Part shown: one piece after another, positions 33,264-42,516 of the stretch
Numbering within the stretch: position 1 is the stretch's first letter
Layout: each line of letters begins with the position of its first letter
Assembly: GCA_963976695.1 (NCBI GenBank)
Contig: CAXBMB010000004.1
Span: forward strand, 1 to 64,000
Length of the DNA stretch: 64,000 nucleotides
Source of the DNA: CAXBMB01 sp963976695
Lineage (GTDB): Bacteria > Pseudomonadota > Alphaproteobacteria > Kiloniellales > DSM-21159
Direction: 5' to 3'
Position numbers and translations under genes: made by a program
Notes under the pieces: generated by a model
The model's database searches: none
What the model saw: only the letters and a program-made list of their open reading frames with translations
What the model was told of the DNA's origin: nothing

Positions 33264-34439
33264 CTAAAGTTTGCCGGCCAACGCCGCCTCGAGGATGGCC
33301 TTCATGCTTCCGACGGTGCAGGCAATCGGGTTGCCGCCGGCCGATGGATCTTCCACCGCCATGGCCGCCAGGTCATCCAGGCGGCGATCATCCAGGCCGA
33401 TCTGGTCCAGCGTGTTGGCGATGTTCAGTTCACTGCGCAACGAGACAATCCAGTCCAAGAAGGTATCGAAACTGGGATTGGGCAGCTCCAGCCACGCCGC
33501 CAGCCGGGCGATCTTTTCTTCGATGACGCTGCGGTTGGCAACCAGGACATAGGGCATAAGAACCGCGTTGGTCAGCCCGTGATGGGTATCGTACAGCGCA
33601 CCGATGGGGTGAGCCAGGGCATGCATCGCCCCCAGCCCCTTCTGGAAGGCGGTGGCCCCCATGGAGGCGGCGGCCAGCATATGCGCGCGGGCTTCAATGT
33701 TGGCCCCATCATGATAAGCGACCGGCAGCCAGTTCTTGATCAGCCGCATGCCCTCGACGGCGATACCCTCGCACAGCGGCTGATAACCGGGCGCGCAATA
33801 GGCCTCCAAGCAATGCGACAGGGCGTCCATGCCGGTGGCGGCGGTGACCTGCGGCGGCAGCCCGACGGTCAGTTCCGGATCAGAGATAACCGTGACCGGC
33901 AGCAGCTTGGGATGAAAGATGATTTTCTTGGTATGGTCCCGCTCGTCGGTGATCACCCCGGCCCGGCCGGTCTCGGAGCCCGTGCCCGCCGTGGTGGGCA
34001 CGGCGATGATCGGGGCGATGGCTTCGGCCTTGGCTTTTGTCCAGTTGTCACCCTTGTCTTCGAAGGCCGCCCAATCCAGGCTTTGACCCGACTGGAAGGC
34101 GATGACCTTGCCAGCGTCCAGGCCGCTGCCGCCGCCAAAGGCGATCACCCCGTCGTGGTTGCCGTCGTTGAAGGCCCGAACCCCGTCTTCGACGTTCTGG
34201 CCGTTGGGGTTGCCTTTGATGTTGCTGAACAGACCGGTGGGCAGGCCAACGGCCTCGTTGGCGGCCAGGGCATCCCGGACCATTGCAAGGCCCGCCAGGC
34301 CGGGATCGGTAACCAGCAACGGACGGCGCATGCCTGCCTGCTTGCAGGCCTCGGCCAGACTGCGGATGCGGCCCGGGCCGAAAATAACCTTGGTGGGGAA
34401 GTTCCAATTGGACGTGAGGTGAGAAGCGTCACCGGACAT
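33264..34439 (-). CDS. Iron-containing alcohol dehydrogenase
   Basis: NAD(P)-dependent oxidation of a primary alcohol to an aldehyde, or the reverse. The 391 residues are normal for the group III Fe-ADH family. Motifs: nucleotide-binding GVIAFGGGSGLDAGKV, AVPTTAGTGSE, and metal ligands in TGMDALSHCLEAYCAPG and LGAMHALAHPIGALYDTHHGLTN broken across the central helices. ATG 34439 was chosen because the longer frame start (34640) reads through a repeat; AAGGA lies about 10 bases upstream. It lies next to a glutamine synthetase-like gene and near an aldehyde dehydrogenase. Confidence 0.93.
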   Translation of the reverse strand: MSGDASHLTSNWNFPTKVIFGPGRIRSLAEACKQAGMRRPLLVTDPGLAGLAMVRDALAANEAVGLPTGLFSNIKGNPNGQNVEDGVRAFNDGNHDGVIAFGGGSGLDAGKVIAFQSGQSLDWAAFEDKGDNWTKAKAEAIAPIIAVPTTAGTGSETGRAGVITDERDHTKKIIFHPKLLPVTVISDPELTVGLPPQVTAATGMDALSHCLEAYCAPGYQPLCEGIAVEGMRLIKNWLPVAYHDGANIEARAHMLAAASMGATAFQKGLGAMHALAHPIGALYDTHHGLTNAVLMPYVLVANRSVIEEKIARLAAWLELPNPSFDTFLDWIVSLRSELNIANTLDQIGLDDRRLDDLAAMAVEDPSAGGNPIACTVGSMKAILEAALAGKL

Positions 34440-34595
34440 TGATCTCAATCCTTTTTGCAACGGGCGCGACAGGCCGCGCTTGCCAGTGATAAGGGCCCGC
34501 CAGGGGGCCGGAAAGGTTATCTTGGGCGACGGGCGGAGCCGGAGCCAAAACGGCAAGAAAATACCGCCGCGCTCGGCTGTCATCAGTCTGTTGGC

Positions 34596-34651
34596 GGGTG
34601 ATTCACGCCGGAGGCGAAGCGCGGGGCGCTTCATCTCCATCGATCACACTC
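34596..34651. repeat. 56-bp perfect direct repeat, copy 1
   Basis: Identical to 34730-34785. It contains the hairpin AAGCGCGGGGCGCTT and the GCGCTTCAT core also found in the two-hairpin composite elements. Confidence 0.9.
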
Positions 34652-34663
34652 AAGAGCCGGATT

Positions 34664-34700
34664 GGTTCAAACGGAACCACTTCGTGATCCCGGTCGAACC
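34664..34700. repeat. 37-bp palindromic intergenic element, copy 5
   Basis: Left arm GGTTCAAACGGAACCAC, loop TTC, right arm GTGATCCCGGTCGAACC. It lies between the two 56-bp repeats. Confidence 0.75.
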
Positions 34701-34729
34701 GTAAATCCACCTCTTATCAACTTATTAGA

Positions 34730-34785
34730 GGGTGATTCACGCCGGAGGCGAAGCGCGGGGCGCTTCATCTCCATCGATCACACTC
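34730..34785. repeat. 56-bp perfect direct repeat, copy 2
   Basis: Exact second copy, starting 134 bp after the first. Its right end touches the stop codon of the glutamine synthetase-like gene. Confidence 0.9.
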
Positions 34786-36149
34786 TAAACGCGCTCGAAC
34801 AGTCGCTGGACTTCCCAATCGGTGACCCGGCGATCATATTCGCTCTGCTCCCAGGTGGCGGCGTGGACATAGTGGTCGATCACCTCGTCGCCAAACGCCG
34901 CGCGCAGCAGCTTTGATTTGTCCAGATACTTGATGGCATCGCGCAGGGTTTTGGGAACGTCCTGGGCGCGCTTGTTCTCATAGACGTTGCCGGCCAGAAC
35001 GGGCGGCAATTCCATCTTCTTGTCGATGCCGTTCAAGCCGGCGGCAACCATCGCCGCGAAGGCCAGGTAGGGGTTGCAGTCCGCACCCGGAATCCGGCAC
35101 TCGATTCGAATGCCCTTGCCGTGGCCGACCACCCGGAACCCGGCGGTGCGGTTGTCCATCGACCAGGCCGCCTTGGTGGGGGCGAAGGACCCCGACTGAA
35201 ACCGCTTGTAGGAGTTGATGAAGGGCGCCAGGAAATAGGTCATGTCCCGCGCGCCGGCCAGCAGGCCGGCGACGTAGCTGCGCATGATCGGCGACATGCC
35301 CTGCGGGTCGCTGGCGTCGGAGAAAAGCGCCTTGTCGCCATCGATCTGCCACAGCGAGGAGTGAATGTGACAAGAGCTGCCGGCGTGCTCGAAGGTGGGT
35401 TTGGCCATGAAGGTGATGGCCTTGTCCTGCAAGTAGGCGATTTCCTTTGCGCCGTTCTTATAGATGACATGGTTGTCGGCCATGCGCAGGGCTTCGTCAT
35501 AAATGAAATTGATTTCTTCCTGACCCGGCCCCCACTCGCCCTTGGAGGTTTCCACCGGAATGCCACAGGCGTCCATGCCGTTGCGGATCGCCCGGATCAA
35601 AGGCTCTTCCTTGGTGGTTTGGAAGATATGGTAATCTTCGCTGTAGCTGCCGGAGCGCGTCATGTCCCGGTAGCCTTTGGCCTGCAATTCCGCGTAGCTC
35701 TCGTTGTAGCAGTAGAACTCCAGTTCCGAGCCCTTTTTCGCGCACCAGCCGCGATCGGCCAGGCGCTTGAGTTGGTGTTTCAGGATCGAGCGCGGGGCAT
35801 GGGCGGCGGGGGTGCCGTCCTCGTTGAGAACGTCGGTCAGCACCAACGCGGTCTTTTCCAGCCAGGGCACCAGCCGCAGGGTGTCCAGATCCGGCTTCAT
35901 GACGAAATCGCCGTAACCCTTGTCCCAGGAGGCGATCTTAAAGCCGGGGACCGGCTCCATCTCCATGTCGCAGGCCAGCAGGTAGTTGCAGGCGTGGGTT
36001 TCCTTGACCACCGAACTGAGGAAGAAGTGCCCGGTAATGCGCTTGCCGATCAAGCGTCCCTGCATATCGGTGAAGGCGACCACCACCGTATCGATGTCGC
36101 CGCTTTCGACCAGCTTGGTCAAGCCGGCCAGGTCAAGCATACCGTTCAT
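34785..36149 (-). CDS. Glutamine synthetase family protein (gamma-glutamylpolyamine synthetase-like)
   Basis: Uses ATP to join glutamate to an amine. At 454 residues with MQGRLIGKRI at the N-terminus, it resembles PuuA-type enzymes rather than GlnA. Catalytic and metal residues appear in order: ELEFYCYNES, GEWGPGQEEINF, HAGSSCHIHSSLW, RFQSGSFAPTKAAW and RIECRIPGADCNPYLAFAA. The C-terminal adenylylation site of GlnA is absent. Neighbours: an iron alcohol dehydrogenase downstream in the same direction and an aldehyde dehydrogenase in divergent orientation. This favours use of an amino alcohol or a diamine rather than ammonia. ATG 36149. Confidence 0.9.
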   Translation of the reverse strand: MNGMLDLAGLTKLVESGDIDTVVVAFTDMQGRLIGKRITGHFFLSSVVKETHACNYLLACDMEMEPVPGFKIASWDKGYGDFVMKPDLDTLRLVPWLEKTALVLTDVLNEDGTPAAHAPRSILKHQLKRLADRGWCAKKGSELEFYCYNESYAELQAKGYRDMTRSGSYSEDYHIFQTTKEEPLIRAIRNGMDACGIPVETSKGEWGPGQEEINFIYDEALRMADNHVIYKNGAKEIAYLQDKAITFMAKPTFEHAGSSCHIHSSLWQIDGDKALFSDASDPQGMSPIMRSYVAGLLAGARDMTYFLAPFINSYKRFQSGSFAPTKAAWSMDNRTAGFRVVGHGKGIRIECRIPGADCNPYLAFAAMVAAGLNGIDKKMELPPVLAGNVYENKRAQDVPKTLRDAIKYLDKSKLLRAAFGDEVIDHYVHAATWEQSEYDRRVTDWEVQRLFERV

Positions 36150-37074
36150 GAAAACTCCTCACATGGGTTTACCGCAGCCCGTCGGCGGCGGCGGGCAAGC
36201 CCCGCTGCGTCCACCGGCTCGAAGGAACCGTTCTGCGGCCTGTTTCAGGGCCCGGGCCGACGGACGCGCGTCAATCGCCGGGATCCCGCTTGCTTTTCAT
36301 TGATTGCGCCAAACACCGCCAGATCGCGTGACCCGCAGCCTGTCTTGCCGGTCGGATGCGCCCAGGCATCCCAGTCCCGCGTCGGCCTTCGATCCAATCC
36401 CTGCCAATCCTTGGGTATTTCGTTCGGGCAGGACCTTCAGCGCCGAACTTTCCCGGTCCCTGGCGCCAAAGGTCGCTGCCCAGCATCGATACTCCACGTC
36501 TATGAAATCGCTGTAAAGTGAATTCTACAGGCAAAAATCGAGATTTTTTTGCAGCACACCAGCGATTTCATCTCACCGGTGCAGAAAAACACTGGTTTTT
36601 GCTCGGTGAAATGCGTTTGAGTGAGTTTCAATTTTTTTGATTTTCCCCCGGCCATCCGGGTCACCGCGCCGGACCGAAAAGCGCGACCCGGCCACTTTGT
36701 CCGGCCGCGCGCCGCAAAGGCCGCGCCAGCGCCCTGTGGATTTCAGAAGGCTGGACGGCTTGAAAAAAGCCTGATACTTCCTGCGCACCACCAAAAACAA
36801 CGCGCCCGTCTTTTGCTTTCCCGGTCCCAATGACGGCGCCTTGTCCCCCCGGCGAACGGGTCTTCTTGCGCCAACCCAGCCACGGTCTCGACCGTCGGCG
36901 ACCGGCTGAGGACACCTCCGCGCGCTCGGCGGACCAAACTGGGTCATGAAACCGGCGGAAGGCTCGACCCCCCGCCGCTGCCGACCCATCGCGTAAACAA
37001 GGGTTGTTGCCACACCCGCAAAGGCGCCCTTGGGCCTAATTGACAGGACAAGGCACCGATTGAGAGGACTAGGA
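36150..37074. other. 925-bp divergent intergenic region
   Basis: The longest gene-free stretch. It holds a pair of nested AT-rich hairpins (36502-36608) and must carry promoters for the glutamine synthetase-like and aldehyde dehydrogenase genes. One long frame on the minus strand (36573-37154) has no recognisable protein character. Confidence 0.55.
36502..36608. promoter_or_regulatory. Two nested AT-rich inverted repeats
   Basis: The outer arms ATGAAATCGCTG (36502-36513) and CAGCGATTTCAT (36560-36571) are perfect. Inside them, GCAAAAATC pairs with GATTTTTTTGC (36531-36552). Next to it, CACCG pairs with CGGTG (36574-36608) around GCAGAAAAAC/GTTTTTGC. It could be an operator region or encode a small RNA. 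Confidence 0.55.
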
Positions 37075-38466
37075 ATGAGCGCTCTGTTACGTACCATCAC
37101 CCCGATCGACAACGCCGTTTTGGTTGAGCGGCCGCTGGCCGGCGCCGCCGACATTCAGACCGCGCTGGAAAAAGCCGTCAACGCACAGAAAAAATGGCGC
37201 GCCACCCCCCTGAGCGAGCGCCAGGCGCTGATGGCGGCGGCGGTCGATGCGTTCCTCGCCAAGACCTCCGAGATCGCCGAGGAGCTGACCCGCCAGATGG
37301 GCCGCCCGATCAGCCAGGCCCCCGGCGAGGTGGCCGGCTTCGAGGAGCGGGCCCGCTATATGATCGCCCTTGCGCCCCAGGCCCTGGCGGACATTCAACC
37401 GGCGGCCAAAACCGGCTTCACCCGCTTCATCCGCCGCGAGGCCTTGGGCGTGGTGGCGATCATCGCGCCGTGGAACTTCCCCTACCTGACCTCGGTCAAC
37501 GGCATCATCCCCGCGCTGCTGGCCGGCAACGCCGTGGTGCTCAAGCACTCCAGCCAAACGCCGCTGTGCGCCGATCGCTTCGCCGAGGCCTTCAAGGCCG
37601 CCGGCTTGCCGGAGGGCGTTTTCCAGCATCTGGATCTAAGCCATGCGGACTCCGAAGCGCTGATGGCCGACCCCCGGGTCAACGCGGTGAACTTCACCGG
37701 CTCGGTCAAGGGCGGCCTGGCGGTGCAGAAAGCCATCAGCGGCAAGTTCATCGCCGCCGGCCTGGAACTGGGCGGCAAGGACCCGGCCTATGTCCGGGCC
37801 GATGTCAACCTGACCCACGCAGTGGAGAACCTGGTCGACGGCGCCTTTTTCAACAGCGGCCAGTCCTGCTGCGGCATCGAGCGCATCTATGCCCACGCCG
37901 ATGTTTACGACGCCTTTGTCGAAGAGTTTGCCGCGCTGGTGCGGCGCTACAACCTGGGCAACCCCCTGGAGGCCGCGACCAACCTGGGGCCCTGCGTGCG
38001 CGCATCGGCGGCCGACTTCGTGCGCGGCCAGGTCGCCGAAGCCATCCAGCAAGGCGCCAGCGCGCTGATCGATGCCAAGGAGTTTGCCGCCGACGCTGTC
38101 GGCACGCCCTATCTTGCGCCACAGGTCATGGTCGATGTCGACCACAGCATGCGGATCATGACGGAAGAGTCTTTTGGCCCGGTCGTCGGCATCATGAAGG
38201 TCGGGTCGGACGCCGAGGCGGTCCGCTTGATGAACGACAGCGCGTTTGGCCTGACCGCGTCGATCTGGACCCGGGACGAGGCGGCGGCCCTGAGCCTGGG
38301 CGACCAGGTGGAAACCGGAACCCTGTTCATGAACCGCTGCGACTACCTGGACCCGGCCCTGGCCTGGACCGGGGTGAAGAACTCGGGCCGGGGTTGCACG
38401 CTCTCCAGCGTCGGCTATGAAAACCTGACCCGACCCAAGTCCTTCCACCTGCGCAACCAGCTGTAA
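37075..38466 (+). CDS. Aldehyde dehydrogenase family protein
   Basis: NAD(P)-dependent oxidation of an aldehyde to an acid, 463 residues. Catalytic Cys in FFNSGQSCCGIERIY and catalytic Glu in GLELGGKDPAYV; the oxyanion Asn sits in APWNFPYLTSVN, and NFTGSVKGG and ESFGPVVGIM are typical. The start at ATG 37075 has GAGAGGACTAGG upstream. The protein is shorter than the about 490-residue standard, with a compact N-terminus. Divergent from the glutamine synthetase-like gene; together with the alcohol dehydrogenase it could oxidise a gamma-glutamylated amino alcohol to the acid. Confidence 0.92.
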   Translation: MSALLRTITPIDNAVLVERPLAGAADIQTALEKAVNAQKKWRATPLSERQALMAAAVDAFLAKTSEIAEELTRQMGRPISQAPGEVAGFEERARYMIALAPQALADIQPAAKTGFTRFIRREALGVVAIIAPWNFPYLTSVNGIIPALLAGNAVVLKHSSQTPLCADRFAEAFKAAGLPEGVFQHLDLSHADSEALMADPRVNAVNFTGSVKGGLAVQKAISGKFIAAGLELGGKDPAYVRADVNLTHAVENLVDGAFFNSGQSCCGIERIYAHADVYDAFVEEFAALVRRYNLGNPLEAATNLGPCVRASAADFVRGQVAEAIQQGASALIDAKEFAADAVGTPYLAPQVMVDVDHSMRIMTEESFGPVVGIMKVGSDAEAVRLMNDSAFGLTASIWTRDEAAALSLGDQVETGTLFMNRCDYLDPALAWTGVKNSGRGCTLSSVGYENLTRPKSFHLRNQL

Positions 38467-38475
38467 AATCGGGGC

Positions 38476-38512
38476 GGTTCAAACGGAACCAGGCGGTGAT
38501 CCCGTTTGAACC
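38476..38512. repeat. 37-bp palindromic intergenic element, copy 6
   Basis: The best-conserved copy: left arm GGTTCAAACGGAACCAG, loop GCG, right arm GTGATCCCGTTTGAACC, followed by GTGAC. It lies between convergent aldehyde dehydrogenase and putA genes and could end both transcripts. Confidence 0.8.
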
Positions 38513-38535
38513 GTGACCCCGGTTTTTATCAACCT

Positions 38536-41500
38536 CTAGAACAGCAGGTCCTCCGCCATGGCCATCAACGAGGCATTGCCGCCAGCGGCGGTGGTGTCGA
38601 TGGACAGCGTCCGCTCGGTGGCGAAGCGATGCAGATAGCGCGGCCCACCGGCTTTTGGACCGGTGCCCGATAGGCCTTCGCCTCCGAAGGGCTGCACCCC
38701 AACCACCGCGCCGATCATATTGCGGTTCACATAGGCGTTGCCGACCTTCAAGCGGCGATAGATGTAGTCGACGGTGGAATCAATCCGGCTGTGAATCCCC
38801 AGGGTTAGGCCAAAGCCGGTGCCGTTGATATCCGCCAATACCTGATCCAGCTTGTTGGCCTGGTAGCGCATCACGTGCAGCACCGGCCCGAAGACTTCGT
38901 CGGTCAGTTGGCTGAGCGCCTCGATCCCGTAGGCCACTGGCGCCACGAAGGTGCCAAGCTCGGTCTCCGATCCCAGCTCGACCCGGGCGATCAGTCGGGC
39001 TTCCTTGTCCATCCGCTGACAGTGGGCCAGAAGATTGGCGCGGGCCTCGGCGTCGATAACCGGCCCGATGTCCTTGCTCAAGCTGGCGGTATCGCCGACG
39101 CTCAATTCCCGCATCGCGCCGGCCAGCATCTCCTCGATCTTGTCGGCCACGTCTTCCTGCAGGAACAGAACCCGCAGGGCGGAACAGCGTTGGCCGGCGG
39201 ATTGGAAAGACGACACCAGCACGTCGCGCACCACCTGCTCCGGCAAGGCGGTCGAGTCAACGATCATGCAGTTCTGGCCGCCGGTCTCGGCAATCAGCGG
39301 GACAATCGCCCCCTCGCGCGCCGCCAAGGCCCGGTTTATCAGCTTGGCGGTCGCCACCGAGCCGGTGAAGGCCACGCCGGAAATCCGCTCATCGGCGACC
39401 AGCGTTCCCCCCACCGCCGCGCCGTCGCCCGGCAGCAGGTGCAGCACATCGCCGGGCACCCCGGCCTGGTGCAGCAAGCGCACCGCCGCCGCCGCGATCA
39501 AGGGGGTCTGTTCGGCCGGCTTGGCCAGCACGGCGTTGCCGGCCACCAGCGCCGCCACCACCTGACCGGTGAAGATCGCCAGCGGAAAATTCCAGGGGCT
39601 GATGCACAGGAAAACGCCGCGACCGGTCAAGGCGATCTCGTCCCGCTCCCCGGTCGGCCCCGGCAGACGCTGCGGTTCGGCGAAGTCCAGCCGGGCCCGC
39701 GCGGCGTAGTAACGACAGAAATCCACCGCCTCGCGCAGCTCGGCCAGAGCGTCGGCCAAGGTCTTGCCGGCCTCCTTGATGCACAGCGCCATCAACTCGG
39801 CTTGCCGCGTCTCCATCAGATCCGCCGCCCGTTCCAGGCAGCCCGCCCGCTCCGCCACCGGAAGCTGGGCCCAGGAAACTTGCGCCCGGGTGGCGCGCGA
39901 CACCGCGTCTTCAAGCTGCGCCGGGCTGGTGGTGGCAACCTGGCCAACCACCTGGCGACGGTTGGCGGGATTGGTGATGTCCTGGGTGGGTCCGGCCAGC
40001 GGCTGCCCGCCAATCAACGGGCCCGCGCGCCACTTTTGCTGCGCGGCCTGCCGCATCTCCTCGCCCAGACGGGCCAACAGCGGCGCGTCGGTCAACTCGT
40101 GACCCGAGGAATTCTTCCGCCCGGCGCCAAACAGATCGGCCGGCAGGGGAATTTGGCTGTTGGGCACCTTGGCGTGACCTGGCGCGCTGCTCATCACCAG
40201 CGCGCGCGCCTTGGCCACCGGGTCGGCGACGATTTCGTCCAGCGGCAAGGCCTCGTCCTGAATGCGGTTGACGAAAGACGAGTTGGCGCCATTTTCCAGC
40301 AAGCGCCGAACCAGATAGGCCAGCAGATCCTCGTGGCTGCCAACCGGGGCGTAGATGCGGCAGGAAATACCGGTTTTGTCGGGCCCGACGATCTGCTCAT
40401 ACAGCGCCTCGCCCATGCCGTGGAGACGTTGATATTCAAAGTCGGTCCGGCCATCAGCCATCTCGAGAATCGCCGCCAGGGTTTGGGCATTGTGGGTGGC
40501 GAACTGCGGATAGAAAGCGTCCCGGTTGGCCAACAGCTTTTTCGCGCAGGCCAAATAGGACAGATCGGTGAGCACCTTGCGGGTAAAGACCGGATAGCCC
40601 GACAGTCCGGCTTCCTGAGACAGCTTGACCTCCGTATCCCAGTAAGCCCCCTTAACCAGGCGCACCATCAAGCGACGGTTGTGACGGCGCGCCAGATCAG
40701 CCAGCCAGTCGATCACCCGGCTGGCCCGCTTTTGATAGGCCTGCACCGCCAGCCCGAAGCCATGCCAGCCGGCAAGGTCGGGATCGCCGGACACCGCCTC
40801 GATGATGTCCAGGGACAGGTCGAGACGATTGGCTTCCTCGGCGTCGATGCAAAGGCCGATGTCCTTTTCCTTGGCCAGGCGCGCCAGTTCCACCATGCGC
40901 GGCACCAACTCGGTCATCACCCGGTCGCGCTGGGCAAACTCATAGCGCGGGTGAAGCGCGGAAAGCTTGACCGAAATGCCCGGGCTATCGGCGATGTTCT
41001 TGCCGCGCCCGGCGTCACCGATTGATCCGATGGCCGCCTTATAGGCTTCAAAATAGCGGTCGGCGTCCGCCAAGGTGCGGGCGGCTTCCCCCAACATATC
41101 ATAGGAATAGCGGTAGCCCTTGGCCTCCTGGACCTTGGCCCGCTCCAGCGCTTCCTTGATGGTGCGCCCCATGACGAACTGGCGGCCCAGAATGCGCATG
41201 GCTTCGCGCACCGCCGAGCGAATCAGCGGCTCGCCAGAGCGTTGCACCAGCTTCTTTACCACGCCGCCGAAGTTCCTGCGCTCGCCCTCATCCAACCGCA
41301 CCACCCGCCCGGTCAGCATCAGCGCCCAGGTGGAGGCATTCACAAACAAGGAGTCGCTCTTGCCCAGGTGGGCCTCCCACTCGGCCTCGGCGATCTTGTC
41401 CTTGATCAGCTTGTCCAAGGTGAAGGCGTCGGGCACCCGCAGCATCGCCTCGGCCAGGCACATCAGCACCACGCCTTCCTTACTGGACAGCTCGTATTCA

Positions 41501-41715
41501 TGCATGAAGGCGTCAATGCCGCCTTGGCGCGTCCGCCGGGCGCGCACCGCGCGCACCAGCTCGCGCGCGCGCTCGGCAATGCGGTCCTGGGTTTGCGACG
41601 GCAACTCCGCCTCGGCCAGCAGGCGCGTCACCACTTCGGTTTCATCGGCCAGCATGTCGGCCCGCAAGGCCGCCCGCAATGGCGGCACGACAGCAAGAGA
41701 AGGATCGATCAACAT
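38536..41715 (-). CDS. putA: Bifunctional proline dehydrogenase / glutamate-5-semialdehyde dehydrogenase
   Basis: Converts proline to glutamate in two steps: an FAD-linked proline dehydrogenase barrel in the N-terminal half (YDMLGEAARTLADADRYF, MVRLVKGAYWDTEV, QFATHNAQTLA) and an NAD-linked aldehyde dehydrogenase in the C-terminal half (SPWNFPLAIFTGQVVAAL, Glu in IAETGGQN, Cys in FQSAGQRCSALR). It ends with PFGGEGLSGTGPKAGGP. The 1059 residues begin directly in the arm domain, with no ribbon-helix-helix repressor domain, so it does not repress itself. The divergent Lrp-type gene is the likely regulator. ATG 41715; an upstream start at 41844 would cut into the shared promoter. Confidence 0.97.
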   Translation of the reverse strand: MLIDPSLAVVPPLRAALRADMLADETEVVTRLLAEAELPSQTQDRIAERARELVRAVRARRTRQGGIDAFMHEYELSSKEGVVLMCLAEAMLRVPDAFTLDKLIKDKIAEAEWEAHLGKSDSLFVNASTWALMLTGRVVRLDEGERRNFGGVVKKLVQRSGEPLIRSAVREAMRILGRQFVMGRTIKEALERAKVQEAKGYRYSYDMLGEAARTLADADRYFEAYKAAIGSIGDAGRGKNIADSPGISVKLSALHPRYEFAQRDRVMTELVPRMVELARLAKEKDIGLCIDAEEANRLDLSLDIIEAVSGDPDLAGWHGFGLAVQAYQKRASRVIDWLADLARRHNRRLMVRLVKGAYWDTEVKLSQEAGLSGYPVFTRKVLTDLSYLACAKKLLANRDAFYPQFATHNAQTLAAILEMADGRTDFEYQRLHGMGEALYEQIVGPDKTGISCRIYAPVGSHEDLLAYLVRRLLENGANSSFVNRIQDEALPLDEIVADPVAKARALVMSSAPGHAKVPNSQIPLPADLFGAGRKNSSGHELTDAPLLARLGEEMRQAAQQKWRAGPLIGGQPLAGPTQDITNPANRRQVVGQVATTSPAQLEDAVSRATRAQVSWAQLPVAERAGCLERAADLMETRQAELMALCIKEAGKTLADALAELREAVDFCRYYAARARLDFAEPQRLPGPTGERDEIALTGRGVFLCISPWNFPLAIFTGQVVAALVAGNAVLAKPAEQTPLIAAAAVRLLHQAGVPGDVLHLLPGDGAAVGGTLVADERISGVAFTGSVATAKLINRALAAREGAIVPLIAETGGQNCMIVDSTALPEQVVRDVLVSSFQSAGQRCSALRVLFLQEDVADKIEEMLAGAMRELSVGDTASLSKDIGPVIDAEARANLLAHCQRMDKEARLIARVELGSETELGTFVAPVAYGIEALSQLTDEVFGPVLHVMRYQANKLDQVLADINGTGFGLTLGIHSRIDSTVDYIYRRLKVGNAYVNRNMIGAVVGVQPFGGEGLSGTGPKAGGPRYLHRFATERTLSIDTTAAGGNASLMAMAEDLLF

Positions 41716-41853
41716 CAGGCAAGCATCCTTTGGCAGGGACCCACGATGAGCCCTCGGTTCAAGGCGCCGACTATAGGAGAAGAAACAGCAGAATGTCCTG
41801 TTGTTTTCCGAAAAACCACGATATTTTGACTGGAGATCAATCACAAAAGCAGA

Positions 41854-41869
41854 ATTATCAGCTGATGAT
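41854..41869. promoter_or_regulatory. Candidate operator between putA and its regulator
   Basis: ATTATCAGCTGATGAT is an almost perfect 16-bp palindrome overlapping the start codon of the Lrp-type gene, in the 149-bp gap shared with putA. It may be the site of autoregulation. Confidence 0.5.
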
Positions 41870-42341
41870 AAAAGAAAAAACCTTGGATCGCATTGACCGC
41901 AGCATCCTGCGCCAACTGCAAGCCGATGGCCGACAAAGCAACGTCGACCTCGCCAAGGCGGTCGGCCTCAGCCCAACCCCTTGCCTGGAAAGGGTTCGCC
42001 GGCTGGAGCGCGAGGGCTACATCACCGGCTATCGCGCGCTGCTCAATCCGGGCAAGCTGGACGCGGGCCTGGTGGTCTATGTGCAGGTGACCCTGGATCG
42101 CACCACCGATGACGTGTTCGAGCTGTTTCGCCAAACCGTGGTCGCCTACCCGGAAGTGGTGGAATGCGCCATGGTGGCGGGCGGCTTCGACTATCTGATG
42201 AAGATCAGGGTGGCCGACATGGCGGCCTACCGCCGCTTCCTGGGAACAAGCCTGACCTCGCTTTCCGGCGTGTCACAAACCCACAGCTACGTGGTTATGG
42301 AAGAGGTTAAGCCGGACGGCCGGATAACCGTGCCGACATGA
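41865..42341 (+). CDS. Lrp/AsnC family regulator, probable proline catabolism regulator (PutR-like)
   Basis: 158 residues with an N-terminal helix-turn-helix (LDRIDRSILRQLQADGRQSN, VDLAKAVGLSPTPCLERVRR) and a C-terminal RAM ligand domain (YPEVVECAMVAGGFDYLMKI). Divergent from putA with a 149-bp gap. In alphaproteobacteria such a gene (putR) activates putA in response to proline; the same role is inferred here from position. The start ATG 41865 lies inside a palindrome. Confidence 0.9.
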   Translation: MIKEKTLDRIDRSILRQLQADGRQSNVDLAKAVGLSPTPCLERVRRLEREGYITGYRALLNPGKLDAGLVVYVQVTLDRTTDDVFELFRQTVVAYPEVVECAMVAGGFDYLMKIRVADMAAYRRFLGTSLTSLSGVSQTHSYVVMEEVKPDGRITVPT

Positions 42342-42516
42342 CCCGGCGGGCGCACGGTGGATCGGTTTCCGGCCCGCCTTGCAATCTTTGACTGTCACCG
42401 CCGCGCGAGAATGTTAAAGTGGCGGCCACGGTATTTTTAACCTGCCCGTCAGGTTTTCCCGGCCGGTCGCGCGCCGGCCGGCGCGGAAAAGTACGCAGCA
42501 AAGAGATGTCGCCGCC

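Larger units (their letters stand above)
34440..34784. other. 345-bp intergenic region built largely of repeats
   Basis: Two identical 56-bp copies and a 37-bp palindrome occupy nearly half of it. There is no gene. Confidence 0.65.

Noticed and set aside
36573..37154. 193-residue frame on the minus strand in the 925-bp gap
   Set aside because: Composition is random-like and Arg-rich. It runs into the aldehyde dehydrogenase start and would cover its promoter.
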